From: an uncultured Pseudomonadales bacterium
GTDB lineage: Bacteria; Pseudomonadota; Gammaproteobacteria; Pseudomonadales; Pseudohongiellaceae
DNA length: 64,000 bases
Reading direction: 5' to 3'
Assembly: GCA_943789335.1 (NCBI GenBank)
Contig: CALSTS010000008.1
Location: 1 to 64,000, forward strand
Made by a program: the position numbers and the translations under genes. The notes below the pieces were generated by a model that saw nothing but the letters and a program-made list of their open reading frames with translations, was not told where the DNA came from and ran no database searches. Below, piece after piece: positions 18,276 through 27,830 of this stretch (positions are counted from its first letter, which is position 1; each line of letters begins with the position of its first letter).

Positions 18276-18975
18276 TTGATTGCCTAAAAAAACTAAATAC
18301 ATGAAGAAAATTCGACAAATACACTTTTAGAGTCGAAGCCAGTGAGCGCCGAAGATTCCATCCAGGTCTTTGAAAATCAAATCGTAGAACACGCCTTTCA
18401 TGCCCGCTCTCCACTAAACCTGCAAAATGAGGGCAGTTTGTATCAAAAAATATCAATGTGCCAGATTTGCCAATGCAAGGAACAAAAGCATCCTCGGGAA
18501 GATCAGTTATCCAGTTCTCTCTCCTTTCTTTATGTTGGTCACTCATTCTCATTCTATGATTTTCATAATTTTCAGGAGGCTGTTTAGCGATAGTTAAAGG
18601 TCCATCCCCTATTTCAACATCATCTAGATAAAGCATTGCTTTAGCAAACCTAAGTTTGTCAATATGAGGAACGTAAGGTAGCTGTGTAGGGTCAGCATTC
18701 TTCTGTTCAGACTTAACTAACCATAACTTGCTAAATACAAGTGAGCTATCTAACTCGGAATATGCATTTGAAACGATTAAATAAGCCTTTCTTATCTCTG
18801 ATGTATTATAAATTTCCTGAAGATTTAATTCCGCAACATTAACATATCTATCCTTGTGGAGGTTTCTAAGATATAAATCTTCAAATTCGTCACTAAGTTT
18901 ACCCAAGTCAAAATTTAAAGACTCTATTTTTGGGGCATACCAACCTTGCTTGCTTATTAATTTAATGTCTTTCAT
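18265..18975 (-). CDS. Fe(II)/2-oxoglutarate dioxygenase (phytanoyl-CoA hydroxylase-like)
   Basis: The 236-residue protein has the jelly-roll iron ligands H104-x-D106 (PHIDKLRF), a distal His183 (FFDTNCPHFAG) and an Arg about 12 residues later (RRVLRFDF) for 2-oxoglutarate. These residues define the PhyH-type oxygenase family, which hydroxylates small molecules or glycan parts. In a polysaccharide operon it may hydroxylate a sugar or an acyl substituent. It overlaps the SGNH gene and lies 42 nt after the Wzx gene, so it is in the same transcript. I am confident of the family; the substrate is unknown. Confidence 0.8.
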   Translation of the reverse strand: MKDIKLISKQGWYAPKIESLNFDLGKLSDEFEDLYLRNLHKDRYVNVAELNLQEIYNTSEIRKAYLIVSNAYSELDSSLVFSKLWLVKSEQKNADPTQLPYVPHIDKLRFAKAMLYLDDVEIGDGPLTIAKQPPENYENHRMRMSDQHKERRENWITDLPEDAFVPCIGKSGTLIFFDTNCPHFAGLVESGHERRVLRFDFQRPGWNLRRSLASTLKVYLSNFLHVFSFFRQSNER

Positions 18976-19017
18976 GACTTTTTAATCTCTGAATATTCCG
19001 ACGATATGAGTAATTAT

Positions 19018-20304
19018 TTATTTATCAGTAAACTGTTTACGATATACCTGGCCAACTGAAGCAAAATCAAACCATGGCTGATAAAAAATTTTTTGTGAAA
19101 CAACAGCTGTAACCAGTGCCACCAAAAAATGATAGGAAAGCATAAGCCAAGAGATTACTAGAATATCAATTGAGCCTATTATCAAAGTATATATCCACAG
19201 ACTTAGTAAGTATCCAAGACCAATAGATATGGATATCACGGGAAATATCCTCATCTTCTCAGAAAAAACTACTCCTTTAGCAACTAAATAGTACACAAGT
19301 TTGAACCAACCAATCCACACAAGTAAGATCGTAGGGGTTTTGGCTGATAAATATCGTTCGCCTACAATCAAATCAAATCCCCACCAAAGAACCACTGTAT
19401 AGATTACACAAAATAACGACATAAGAATCCATAAAAAATAACTAACCGCCACAACATTTATATCTTTATTTTTACGGAACTGCTCGAAAGACCAAGGCAT
19501 AAATGCCCTATTGATAGAATTTGCTAAAATCAAAGCTGGTGATGATAATGCAACAGCAACTCCCAACACTCCTAATATATCCAGACCGTCTGTTGATAAC
19601 GATATTATAAATCTATCTACTGTAAACACGGCAGCTAATGCAAAAGTATGAGGCACTAGAGGTAAGGAAAATTTCAATCCACGCTTGATAAAAGATTTAT
19701 TCCAATCTAAACGAAGGAGCCCATCCCTAGCAAAAAAAACTAGAGCAAAAATACTGGAAGCAACGAACGAAAGGAAATAAGCTTGGATCCGTTCTTCCGC
19801 CCCACCTTTTAACATAACAACTAAAGCAAGCACCAACATTAAATCGAAAAAGGCCCTTGATAGCTGAAGAAATGAGAAACCCCAAACATTTCTAGATGTT
19901 TGATAGATTACCAATCGTAGTAACACTAAAAACTGAAGCCCAGCCGTCGCGATACCGTAATAGATAATCTTGATATTCCAACCAAGTAATCTGGAAAGTT
20001 CACCACCCCAAATTAATGACAAAGAAAATATTGCAAGAAAAGATATAACAAAAATTGTCCCCACATTACCAACATACAGGGGAAATTCCTTAGAGCTCTC
20101 TTTGTGATATACAACCCTGATAAAACCTTCCAAAGAAAGCCCAATTATCGGCGTGAGTACTGTAACTACTGCCATAAGTAGTGTGATCTGACCGTATTCT
20201 GCAGTATCTAATAGCCTTGTCAGTATAGGTAAAAGCATCAGAGGTACGGCTTTTTCAACGACCGACGCTCCGGTGTATACAACCATTTCTTTTGCAATCA
20301 TCAT
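19018..20304 (-). CDS. Wzx-type polysaccharide flippase
   Basis: The 428-residue protein consists of about 12-14 hydrophobic helices of the MOP/PST superfamily, beginning with VEKAVPLMLLPILTRLLDTAEYG, a typical Wzx helix 1 with the following conserved turn. It would flip undecaprenyl-diphosphate repeat units from the inner to the outer face of the cytoplasmic membrane, for Wzy to polymerise. It follows manC after a 248-nt AT-rich gap that may hold an internal promoter, and precedes the sugar-modifying cassette. Length and topology fit Wzx; the repeat unit it recognises is unknown. Confidence 0.87.
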   Translation of the reverse strand: MMIAKEMVVYTGASVVEKAVPLMLLPILTRLLDTAEYGQITLLMAVVTVLTPIIGLSLEGFIRVVYHKESSKEFPLYVGNVGTIFVISFLAIFSLSLIWGGELSRLLGWNIKIIYYGIATAGLQFLVLLRLVIYQTSRNVWGFSFLQLSRAFFDLMLVLALVVMLKGGAEERIQAYFLSFVASSIFALVFFARDGLLRLDWNKSFIKRGLKFSLPLVPHTFALAAVFTVDRFIISLSTDGLDILGVLGVAVALSSPALILANSINRAFMPWSFEQFRKNKDINVVAVSYFLWILMSLFCVIYTVVLWWGFDLIVGERYLSAKTPTILLVWIGWFKLVYYLVAKGVVFSEKMRIFPVISISIGLGYLLSLWIYTLIIGSIDILVISWLMLSYHFLVALVTAVVSQKIFYQPWFDFASVGQVYRKQFTDK

Positions 20305-20552
20305 GGAAAAATCAAACCTAATGATATTAAAGTAACTATTCTACCCTGCTATAGTCGTTTTAATTTTTTTCTTATATTTGAAAAGTGGTCAATTTTATAA
20401 CTGTTTGAGAATCTTTATTTTTAATTCCCACCTTCAATTTTCACTTGCCCCACCCATGGAAAAAAATTGGCAACTCAAAAATAGGAAACTTTTTAGGAAC
20501 CCACACATCAATCAATTGTAATTTAAATAAAATTTATTTTTTTACTGAAGAA

Positions 20553-21958
20553 CTAAATATTATCTTCCGGTACTCTGCCATAAATATCTTTAAAACGAAC
20601 AATATCGTCTTCCCCTAAATAACTCCCAAATTGAACCTCTATCACTTCTAAGATATCTTCTCTGATTCTCTAGACAATGAATAACCCCTTTTGGGATATA
20701 GGTCGATTCATTTTCAGATAGTAAAAAAGTTTTGTCACCATTCGTCACCTTAGCCTTACCAGATACGACTACCCAGTGTTCGGCTCGGTGGTGGTGCATT
20801 TGTACACTAAGCTTTGCTCCTGGTTTTACAGTAATGCGTTTAGCCTGAAAATGGTCACCATTATCAATTGAGTCGTACTTCCCCCATGGACGATAGACCT
20901 CACGATGTATTTCCCATTCAGTTCGTGAATTGGCCTTTAATTTTTCGGCTATGACTTTTACATCTTTGACGCAATCTTTGTGCGCTACCATCAACGCATC
21001 TTTAGTAGAAATAATGACTAAATCATCCACACCAATCGCCGCTACTAATTTGCCCTCTGTTCGAACATAAGAGTTATTGGAATTATGCAGCATGACATCG
21101 CCGTGAGTGGCGTTTCCCTTTTCGTCTTTTTTGCTGATGTCCCAGAGTGATGTCCAAGACCCTATATCACTCCACCCGGCATTCAAGGGGCACCACTACG
21201 GCATCGGCTGTTTTTTCCATCACCGCATAGTCGACTGACTCACTCGGGCATGCCTCAAATTTTTCTTTGTTAATGCGCAGGAAGTCCATGTCAGACTCGG
21301 CACCTGTCATTGAGGATTCGCAGGCTTCGTAAATATCAGGGCGAAATTTCTTTAACTCTTCAAGGTAGCGACTCGCCTTAAACAGGAACATCCCGCTGTT
21401 CCAGTAATACTTTTCCGATTCAATATAGCTCTGAGCAACCTTAGCCGATGGCTTTTCTACAAACTGATCTACAAAAAAACCAGATCCTTGCTCACCACCC
21501 CGTTTGATATAACCATAACCAGTATGTGCTTCGGTAGGTACGATACCAAAAGTCACAAGCTTTCCAGACTCCGCTAATGGTATGGCGTCTGATACCACTT
21601 TTGTAAAAGCTGCTTGATCTTGAATTACATGGTCTGCCGATAAGACTAGTAATAAGGGATCATCATCAGATGAAAGAGCCGCTACCGCAATTGCTGGGGC
21701 GGTATTACGACCTACAGGCTCTAAAATAATCGAACCCAGTTTATCAATTTCACGTAACTGCTCGGCAACAAAGAATCTATGCTCCTCATTACAGATAACC
21801 ACTGAAGACTGAATATCCAGCCCAGATAAACGCTTAACCGTGGCTTGAAGCATGGTGTCATCACCATGTAGTGCCAAAAACTGCTTAGGATGTGCAGCTC
21901 GAGACAGAGGCCAAAGTCGGGTGCCTGCACCGCCTGCCATGATTACAGCTTTAATCAT
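20553..21958 (-). pseudogene. manC: Mannose-1-phosphate guanylyltransferase/phosphomannose isomerase (ManC/AlgA type), frameshifted
   Basis: The N-terminal half has [13 protein letters not shown]...HPKQF for GTP and mannose-1-P binding. A short stretch later, VVVPLE changes frame to [10 protein letters not shown] because a CCCC run near 21185 has one base too many. A second shift near 20665 moves the tail; the family's true end ([22 protein letters not shown]...DIYGR) reads in another frame to a stop at 20553. The isomerase cupin with [14 protein letters not shown] is intact between these. The enzyme would make GDP-mannose. Reassembled length of about 468 residues fits type II bifunctional enzymes. 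As written, the catalytic halves are separated. Confidence 0.87.
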
Positions 21959-22030
21959 TATGGCTCTCTATTATTAAACATGAAATGAGCTGTCTTTGGG
22001 CGAAGCCCATAAACTGAACCGAAAATAGGT

Positions 22031-23217
22031 CTACCCATTGCCAAAAACATCACGACTAAAGACCTTGGCTTTAACATCTGTTAAATTTTCCGATACTCTA
22101 TTCGCTACAATAACATCGGCTATCAATTTGAATTCAGTTAAGCTTTTTACCACCGTTGATCCAAAAAAAATAGTTTTCTCGAGGGAAGGTTCATACACAA
22201 TGACATTAATTCCTTTGGCTTTAATTCTTTTCATAATTCCTTGAATAGCATGAAGATCTGAAGTTATCACTGCCCTCTTTCATCACCAGACGATAAAACC
22301 CAACCACCTTTGGATTTATTTTCAGGATCTCATCGGCGATAAAATCTTTGCGCATTGTGTTTGACGACACTATCGCCTGAATCAGCGTCTGTGGAACTTC
22401 ATCATAGTTTGCGAGTAGCTGCTTGGTGTCTTTGGGAAGGCAATAACCGCCATAACCAAAAGACGGATTGTTGTAGCCCTTTCCAATTCGCTCGTCGAGA
22501 CACACTCCGTTGATAATACTTCTGGTATCTAACCCATGCGCTAGAGCATAGGAGTCTAATTCATTAAAGAAGGACACCCGCATAGCAAGATAGGTATTAG
22601 CGAACAACTTCACCGCCTCTGCTTCAGTTGAAGGTATAAAAAGTGTTTCTATATTTCCTTTGTCAGCCCCCTGTTGAAGCAGCCTAGCAAACTCTTTCCC
22701 TTTGTCGCACTGGCTGCCCACAATAATTCTTGAGGGGTAGAGGTTGTCCTTTAGCGCCTGGCCCTCCCGCAGAAACTCCGGGGAAAAAATAACGCGGTCG
22801 GTTGATAACGTTCTCTTGTAATGCTCCTTTGTGTGCCCAACGGGGATCGTTGACTTGATGACCACCAAGGCACTTTGAGTTAGTCGTAAAGCATCCTCAA
22901 CCACTTGGTCGACTGAGCTGGTATCAAAGCGGTTGGTCTCTGGATCATAGTTGGTTGGTGTCGCGACGATAATAAAACTCGGCGTCACGATAAGCCGCTT
23001 CTTTATCTAGTGTTGCTTTTAACGGCAGTTGACTTCTCTGCTAAGAATGATTCTATCTCTGAGATCCACAACCGTTGATTGCTTGTTGTTGATCTTATCG
23101 ACCCTTGACTGGGTCCACATCAAGCACGACCACGTCATTATGCTGCGCAAGTAGCACAGACAATGACATGCCCACGTAGCCCGATCCAACGACGGTTATT
23201 TTCGTTTTTTCAGTCAA
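22031..23217 (-). pseudogene. ugd: UDP-glucose 6-dehydrogenase, heavily frameshifted
   Basis: The intact enzyme oxidises UDP-glucose to UDP-glucuronate. From a TTG at 23217 one frame gives KITVVGSGYVGMSLSVLLAQ (NAD loop). The frame then changes at least four times before [14 protein letters not shown], through fragments VDKINNKQSTVVD, EIESFLAEKS and [13 protein letters not shown]. The middle (22988 to 22260) is intact, with [11 protein letters not shown], the catalytic [14 protein letters not shown] and GFYRLVMK. A further shift near 22255 leads to the tail [21 protein letters not shown]. This is the most damaged gene in the window. The total of about 395 residues equals the normal length, so the indels nearly cancel. 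Confidence 0.87.
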
Positions 23218-23492
23218 GGGTTAAAAACTCTGAGGATTTTTAGCATTTTATTAACAAGGGTGGGTTTGATCCTGGATACTGAGGCAATTCAGATTTCTGC
23301 GACTAACTGTCTTTCTAATTCCTAACAATCGATAAGGGCTCTTATCAGCGATCAGATCAGACATCATTATGAAAACAACAAAGGGATTAACACCATTCAG
23401 TTGATAATGCAGTCTCAAAAAAGGAGATTATAAACAGGGCTATTGTCAGTTGTTGTTCTGGCGCTTTAGTGTCGTTTTAACAGGCTACGATT

Positions 23493-24449
23493 TTACGCTA
23501 ACGCTTCTTTTTCTCTAGACGCATAATGCCGTAACAAGACAAAAAGCACCGCCAACATCCCGCCTAATAATGTCCCAAGAATGCAGATGAGCGCGCGTCC
23601 AGGGGCTGATTTTCTCTCTGGGATAACCGCCGGATCCAGTATCTCAAACGCGTACTCTTCACGCACATCAGCCAGCATCACCTTTTGTGTCTGCTGCTCG
23701 ATGAGATTGAAAAAAACATTCCGCATTTCAACTAAAGACGTTTTTTGAAGCTGCTCCGTTAAATAGTCAATGGCCCTTTGCGACTCCAACAACGTATCTT
23801 CACGCATGTAACTGTTTAAATCCTCTATTAACCAGTCTACCCAGGTTTTTATTTGACTCGGGTCATACCATTCTAGCGAGACCGTTAGTAATCCTGTTAT
23901 GTCATCCTCTTCGACGATCAGAATCTCAGAAAATGCTTCATGCACTTCTTCATCTGAAGGTGCCGCTTGTCTAGGCGGGGATACCTCTCTCACCCATTGC
24001 TGATTAGTCACATCGTATAATTCAGGATCGATTTCTACCGTGCCTGTCACTGCACCTGGCTTTGACCCCATAAAAGGGATGACTAAGTCGTGTTGCTCAA
24101 AAAAATCTTTGATAAAAAATCGAGACTGCATAACTGCAAGGGCACGGTCTTTTTGTAAAACGCCACCGGGACTTCCTAGGTTAATGCCCGCTAAGCCAGC
24201 TAAGCCGCCAAGTTGGCCTAATCCAGCAGAAAGGCCGCCCCCGGCTGAGTCATCATCAGCCGCCGGAGAAAGCAACACTTCTGTTCGGTAAATATCCGGC
24301 AGCCACAATGCATAGGCTACTGACCCAACAGCAAACACAGCAGTAATAGCGATAATTATAAATTTCGCTTTCCAGAGTACATTCCATAACTCTAAAAGAT
24401 CAATCTCATCATCCATGACCTGTCTTTGTGGGGAATTAGTATTTTCCAT
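23493..24449 (-). CDS. Wzz/polysaccharide co-polymerase chain-length protein
   Basis: The 318-residue protein has an N-terminal transmembrane helix (about 30-52, FIIIAITAVFAVGSVAYALW) after the typical IDLLELWNVLWKAK. A glycine-rich segment and a coiled periplasmic domain follow, and a C-terminal helix (RALICILGTLLGGMLAVLFVLL) comes after the proline-containing ILDPAVIPERKSAPGR. That is the Wzz fold. Such proteins set the number of repeat units and contact Wzy. It starts 4 nt after the exporter gene ends, so the two are translationally close. There is no tyrosine-kinase domain, so it is the Wzz rather than the Wzc type. Confidence 0.88.
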   Translation of the reverse strand: MENTNSPQRQVMDDEIDLLELWNVLWKAKFIIIAITAVFAVGSVAYALWLPDIYRTEVLLSPAADDDSAGGGLSAGLGQLGGLAGLAGINLGSPGGVLQKDRALAVMQSRFFIKDFFEQHDLVIPFMGSKPGAVTGTVEIDPELYDVTNQQWVREVSPPRQAAPSDEEVHEAFSEILIVEEDDITGLLTVSLEWYDPSQIKTWVDWLIEDLNSYMREDTLLESQRAIDYLTEQLQKTSLVEMRNVFFNLIEQQTQKVMLADVREEYAFEILDPAVIPERKSAPGRALICILGTLLGGMLAVLFVLLRHYASREKEALA

Positions 24450-24452
24450 TAA

Positions 24453-27281
24453 TCAATTCCCTACACTTTCTATGGCTAATACAGTGGTAGCTAGATTAAA
24501 TAAAACGGTAGAAATATTCATCCAAGTTACAAGCGGGTTATTTAGTCGTGCAAAATATGGAATAACAATACTATCGCCTGCTTCTAGTTGCGAATTTTGA
24601 TCTTGTGCAAAAGAGAAAAGTGATTGATTTTGAGAATATGGAATAACAGCCCCATTAGACTTAATGACAAAAATATTATCGTCATCGGCATTTCTAGTGA
24701 ACCCCCCACTGCGATTAATATAATCGCTAACCGTATCTTCTGAATTATATAAATGAGATGTTGGCAACTGCACTTCTCCAATCACGCCAACTTCTTGTCG
24801 CGTTCTCGGTATAACCAACTCATCTCCATCTCTTAGTATCACATCTTCACTTGGGTCTAGGCCACTAAGAAGCGAGGGTAAATCTATGACTAATCGCCCT
24901 GTCGGTACTGCTGATTCAATTTGTGCGAGCAACGCATTCATTACTTCAATATTTACCTGAGGCTGCTGAATTTGACCTCCGCCTTGGGTAAGAGCTTGAT
25001 TGAGTAAATCACGAGTTAAACGCTCATTAAAATCATCCAACAGTCTTTGCTCATTTCTCCTTAACTCCTCTCTAAGGAAAATCCCAGCCTTGGGATCAGC
25101 ATATTGTGTTAACCCACCAGCTCTCTGGATAAGATCACTGAGTCTGTCATCCCTGCCTATGACATAAGTACCAGGAGATCGAACTTCACCCCCAATAACT
25201 ACTGTTTCCAGATCACCCCAGTTTGGAAGCTGCCTAAGAGTTAGTCGATCTAAAGGTGCTATAGCCGAGTTTAAGGTTAGGCTGTCTGATAAATTAACGA
25301 CCATGCTTTCTGAAATCATGCCTTGTTCCAGCGTATTGATATTTTTTGTTAACTCTGCCTGAGTTAAATCTGAGCTTTCCAGCGCACCGCCAGCTGCGGC
25401 TAATAAATCTTCAATTGTCATATTAGCAGTGAGGGGGTAATCCCCAGGTGCTGCTATATCACCTACAACCGTGGCAACAGATCTAAAACTCCCTTGCTCT
25501 GATTGATACTGTAAGGTTTGAATAAGCGGGTGTATTAATAAACGACGATCCAAACGGTTTTCTAAAGAGTCTTCACCAAAAACCAGTAAGCGGTCTCGTG
25601 GCTGAAGCAACATATCTTCATCTGATCCGGGCTCTTCAAATACCTCTGCCAGATTTACCTGGTGGACTTGTATTCTTCTGCTGGGCTGAATTTCTCTTAC
25701 CAAAAGCGCATAGTTAAAATCAGCTAATGGACGTAAACCATTAATATTTAAAATATCTGTAATTCGCGCACCTTCTTCCCATGCAAAGGTATCTGGACGA
25801 AAGACATGTCCCTCTATGCTCACTCCGTACTCTATTTGATCCAATATCATATCAACCTGAATCAAATCTCCATCTATAACGGCGGCCTGTAGATCATCTT
25901 CATCGGACAGGTCTAGATCGATAATGGTACGTTGGCCAAATGGGTTTACCCTTTCCACATGCGCCAATGAAGGGAAGGCAGTAGGAAGTAATCTTCCAGC
26001 AAGACCTAATACATCTTCAAGCGTTTCCTCTGCCTTTAATTCAAATATGGCAGGACGCAACACTTCACCGGAAATCCCCACAGTACGGCCCATTGTTGGG
26101 ATAAAAATAACGTCGTTTGGTTGCAAACGTTCGTCACCACTAATATCGCCATTTATCAATAAATCATAGAAGTCCAGAGTAGTGATAAGCTCACCGTCTC
26201 TGATAAGTCTAATATCTCGCAATGAACCCAAATCAGAAACACCGCCACTTGAAAGGAGCGCATTAGTCATTTTTGCAAGGGAGCTAACTGTATAAATTCC
26301 TGGCTGCCAAGCCTCACCCAGTATAAAAATTTGAATGGATCTTAAGGCTCCCATAGTGGTGCTCACCTGTTGCCCAATCAGAGTGTTATCCACTGTGGTT
26401 TGTATCAATTCACTCATTTCTTCAAAGCTGAGTCCTGAAACATTGAGCGGCCCAACTTCAGGAAATTGGATAAGCCCTTCACGAGACACGGCCAGCTCAT
26501 AACGGACATTCAGCTGACCATAAAGCTGCAGAACGACCGTGTCGCCAGGGCCAACTATGTAATTGGTCGGTACTGGTATATCTGTAGCAGGAGCAAAAGT
26601 TGAGGGTATACCGGCGAAAAGCTCATAACCAAATGGCTGTAGCGGGCCATTGTTAGCTCTAGAAATATTACTTAATCTATCTTCAGAAAAGTCATTAGTT
26701 TCTTCGCCATCTTCTTGATCCGGAATATCATCACCTTGAATGGCAGCAATAATACCCATTTGGGCAAGTTCACCATAAGTATCTAAGGCAGCCACATCCA
26801 CTCCTAGATTAAATAACTCTTGGGCCTTCCGTAAGATTCTCTCTCTAGGTGTTTCTGGCCTCTGCTCAGTAACATTTAATTCATCTCTCTCTCCAAGATC
26901 TGATTGAGTAGTATTTTCAGAACCACTTAAGCTTCCAGCACCATCATCGATTCCGGTATTTCCTCGAGCATTAAAGCCTCCTCGAGGAGTAACTGTTTGG
27001 GGTTGAGTAACAGGAAGTTCAAAACCAGCTGTATCTCCTGTCTGCAACTGACCTAACAGGGCTTGCCGTTGCGCTGGAGGAAGTTGATTGAACTGGGCTA
27101 ATTGATCAGGCGTAAGATTATTAAGTATGTCGCCCTGTCCAAATGCAACAGGTTGAAAAATAAGACCAACCATTGCAACTGCTGATAACAACAGAAACTT
27201 CTTCAACATGCCCTTAAATATCGAATGGAATATCGAAATAGGTGGTATTTGATGGAGATTTGCTTTCATGCTTCTACTCAA
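24453..27281 (-). CDS. Wza-like polysaccharide export protein with multiple SLBB domains
   Basis: At 942 residues this is much larger than Wza (about 380). A signal peptide starts at residue 25 (MLKKFLLLSAVAMVGLIFQPVAFGQ), and no lipobox cysteine is present, so it should be a soluble or membrane-inserted periplasmic protein rather than a lipoprotein. A low-complexity linker and the polysaccharide-export domain (YIVGPGDTVVLQLYGQLNVR) follow. Several SLBB units come next, seen as repeated GEVxxPGxY-like segments (ILGEAWQPGIY, ISGEVLRPAIF, IEGHVFRPDTF, VVGDIAAPGDY, IGGEVRSPGTY, VIGEVQLPTSH). A C-terminal hydrophobic segment ends the protein. It would form the outer part of the export channel. 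Alternative starts at 27269 and 27209 exist. Confidence 0.88.
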   Translation of the reverse strand: MSRSMKANLHQIPPISIFHSIFKGMLKKFLLLSAVAMVGLIFQPVAFGQGDILNNLTPDQLAQFNQLPPAQRQALLGQLQTGDTAGFELPVTQPQTVTPRGGFNARGNTGIDDGAGSLSGSENTTQSDLGERDELNVTEQRPETPRERILRKAQELFNLGVDVAALDTYGELAQMGIIAAIQGDDIPDQEDGEETNDFSEDRLSNISRANNGPLQPFGYELFAGIPSTFAPATDIPVPTNYIVGPGDTVVLQLYGQLNVRYELAVSREGLIQFPEVGPLNVSGLSFEEMSELIQTTVDNTLIGQQVSTTMGALRSIQIFILGEAWQPGIYTVSSLAKMTNALLSSGGVSDLGSLRDIRLIRDGELITTLDFYDLLINGDISGDERLQPNDVIFIPTMGRTVGISGEVLRPAIFELKAEETLEDVLGLAGRLLPTAFPSLAHVERVNPFGQRTIIDLDLSDEDDLQAAVIDGDLIQVDMILDQIEYGVSIEGHVFRPDTFAWEEGARITDILNINGLRPLADFNYALLVREIQPSRRIQVHQVNLAEVFEEPGSDEDMLLQPRDRLLVFGEDSLENRLDRRLLIHPLIQTLQYQSEQGSFRSVATVVGDIAAPGDYPLTANMTIEDLLAAAGGALESSDLTQAELTKNINTLEQGMISESMVVNLSDSLTLNSAIAPLDRLTLRQLPNWGDLETVVIGGEVRSPGTYVIGRDDRLSDLIQRAGGLTQYADPKAGIFLREELRRNEQRLLDDFNERLTRDLLNQALTQGGGQIQQPQVNIEVMNALLAQIESAVPTGRLVIDLPSLLSGLDPSEDVILRDGDELVIPRTRQEVGVIGEVQLPTSHLYNSEDTVSDYINRSGGFTRNADDDNIFVIKSNGAVIPYSQNQSLFSFAQDQNSQLEAGDSIVIPYFARLNNPLVTWMNISTVLFNLATTVLAIESVGN

Positions 27282-27429
27282 AGATGTATAGCTTAAATTA
27301 ATTTTTAGTTCTTTTTCTTACTTTAATAACAAGGTCTAAGTACTTATTTTATCTACAATCAGTAAGGCTGGAATGATACATGACCGAGTTTAAATCATCT
27401 ACTATTAATGCAATGCTGAAAGAGCGCTA

Positions 27430-27759
27430 TTAAAGCGTTTTTGCTTCACTCTTTAATTCATTAATCTCTTGTTTTAACGCTTCGTATTCCGCCTGCTTTT
27501 TAGCCAAAAAGCGCAAGGTCACCCTCGCCTTCTCTTCAATACCTTTTGGGGTTAAAAGATAAACATAGGCTTTTTTATTAGAGTTACGGCTAAAATTACC
27601 TGCTTTGACTGAGCCAACATCAATTAATGCACGCAAACAAAAATTCACCTTACCTAAACTAACACCCAAAGCAGCAGCTATCTGGCGCTGGCTCAGTTCT
27701 GGGTTTTCTTCAAGTAACTTGAGTAATTGATAGCGATTTTCATCGCTTAAAATTGACAT
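27430..27759 (-). CDS. EPS-associated MarR-family regulator
   Basis: The 109-residue protein has a winged helix: ENRYQLLKLLEENPELSQRQIAAALGVSLGKVNFCLRAL, then a wing with KAYVYLLTPKGIEEKARV, then a C-terminal coiled coil (QAEYEALKQEINELKSE). This matches the small MarR-like group found at the head of exopolysaccharide loci. It is the first gene after the ops element and so is transcribed with the locus it presumably regulates. A weak ribosome-binding site suggests low expression. The DNA target is unknown. Confidence 0.85.
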   Translation of the reverse strand: MSILSDENRYQLLKLLEENPELSQRQIAAALGVSLGKVNFCLRALIDVGSVKAGNFSRNSNKKAYVYLLTPKGIEEKARVTLRFLAKKQAEYEALKQEINELKSEAKTL

Positions 27760-27785
27760 AAAAGAAGAGTTCTTAAAATTTAAAG

Positions 27786-27797
27786 ACGCTACCGCCC
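27786..27797 (-). promoter_or_regulatory. ops element for RfaH recruitment (JUMPstart-like leader)
   Basis: On the minus strand the leader contains GGGCGGTAGCGT, an exact match to the core GGCGGTAG and its following CGT as known from E. coli operon polarity suppressor sites. RNA polymerase pauses there, exposing the strand to RfaH, which then blocks termination over long operons. The site lies 27 nt upstream of the MarR gene, 171 nt beyond the end of rfaH, and at the head of the leftward polysaccharide operon. A short inverted repeat (27831-27847, stem CGTTCA/TGAACG) lies just upstream in the leader. Confidence 0.85.
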
Positions 27798-27830
27798 TAC
27801 TCGGATCGGAAAAGCATAGGCGAATAGGTC

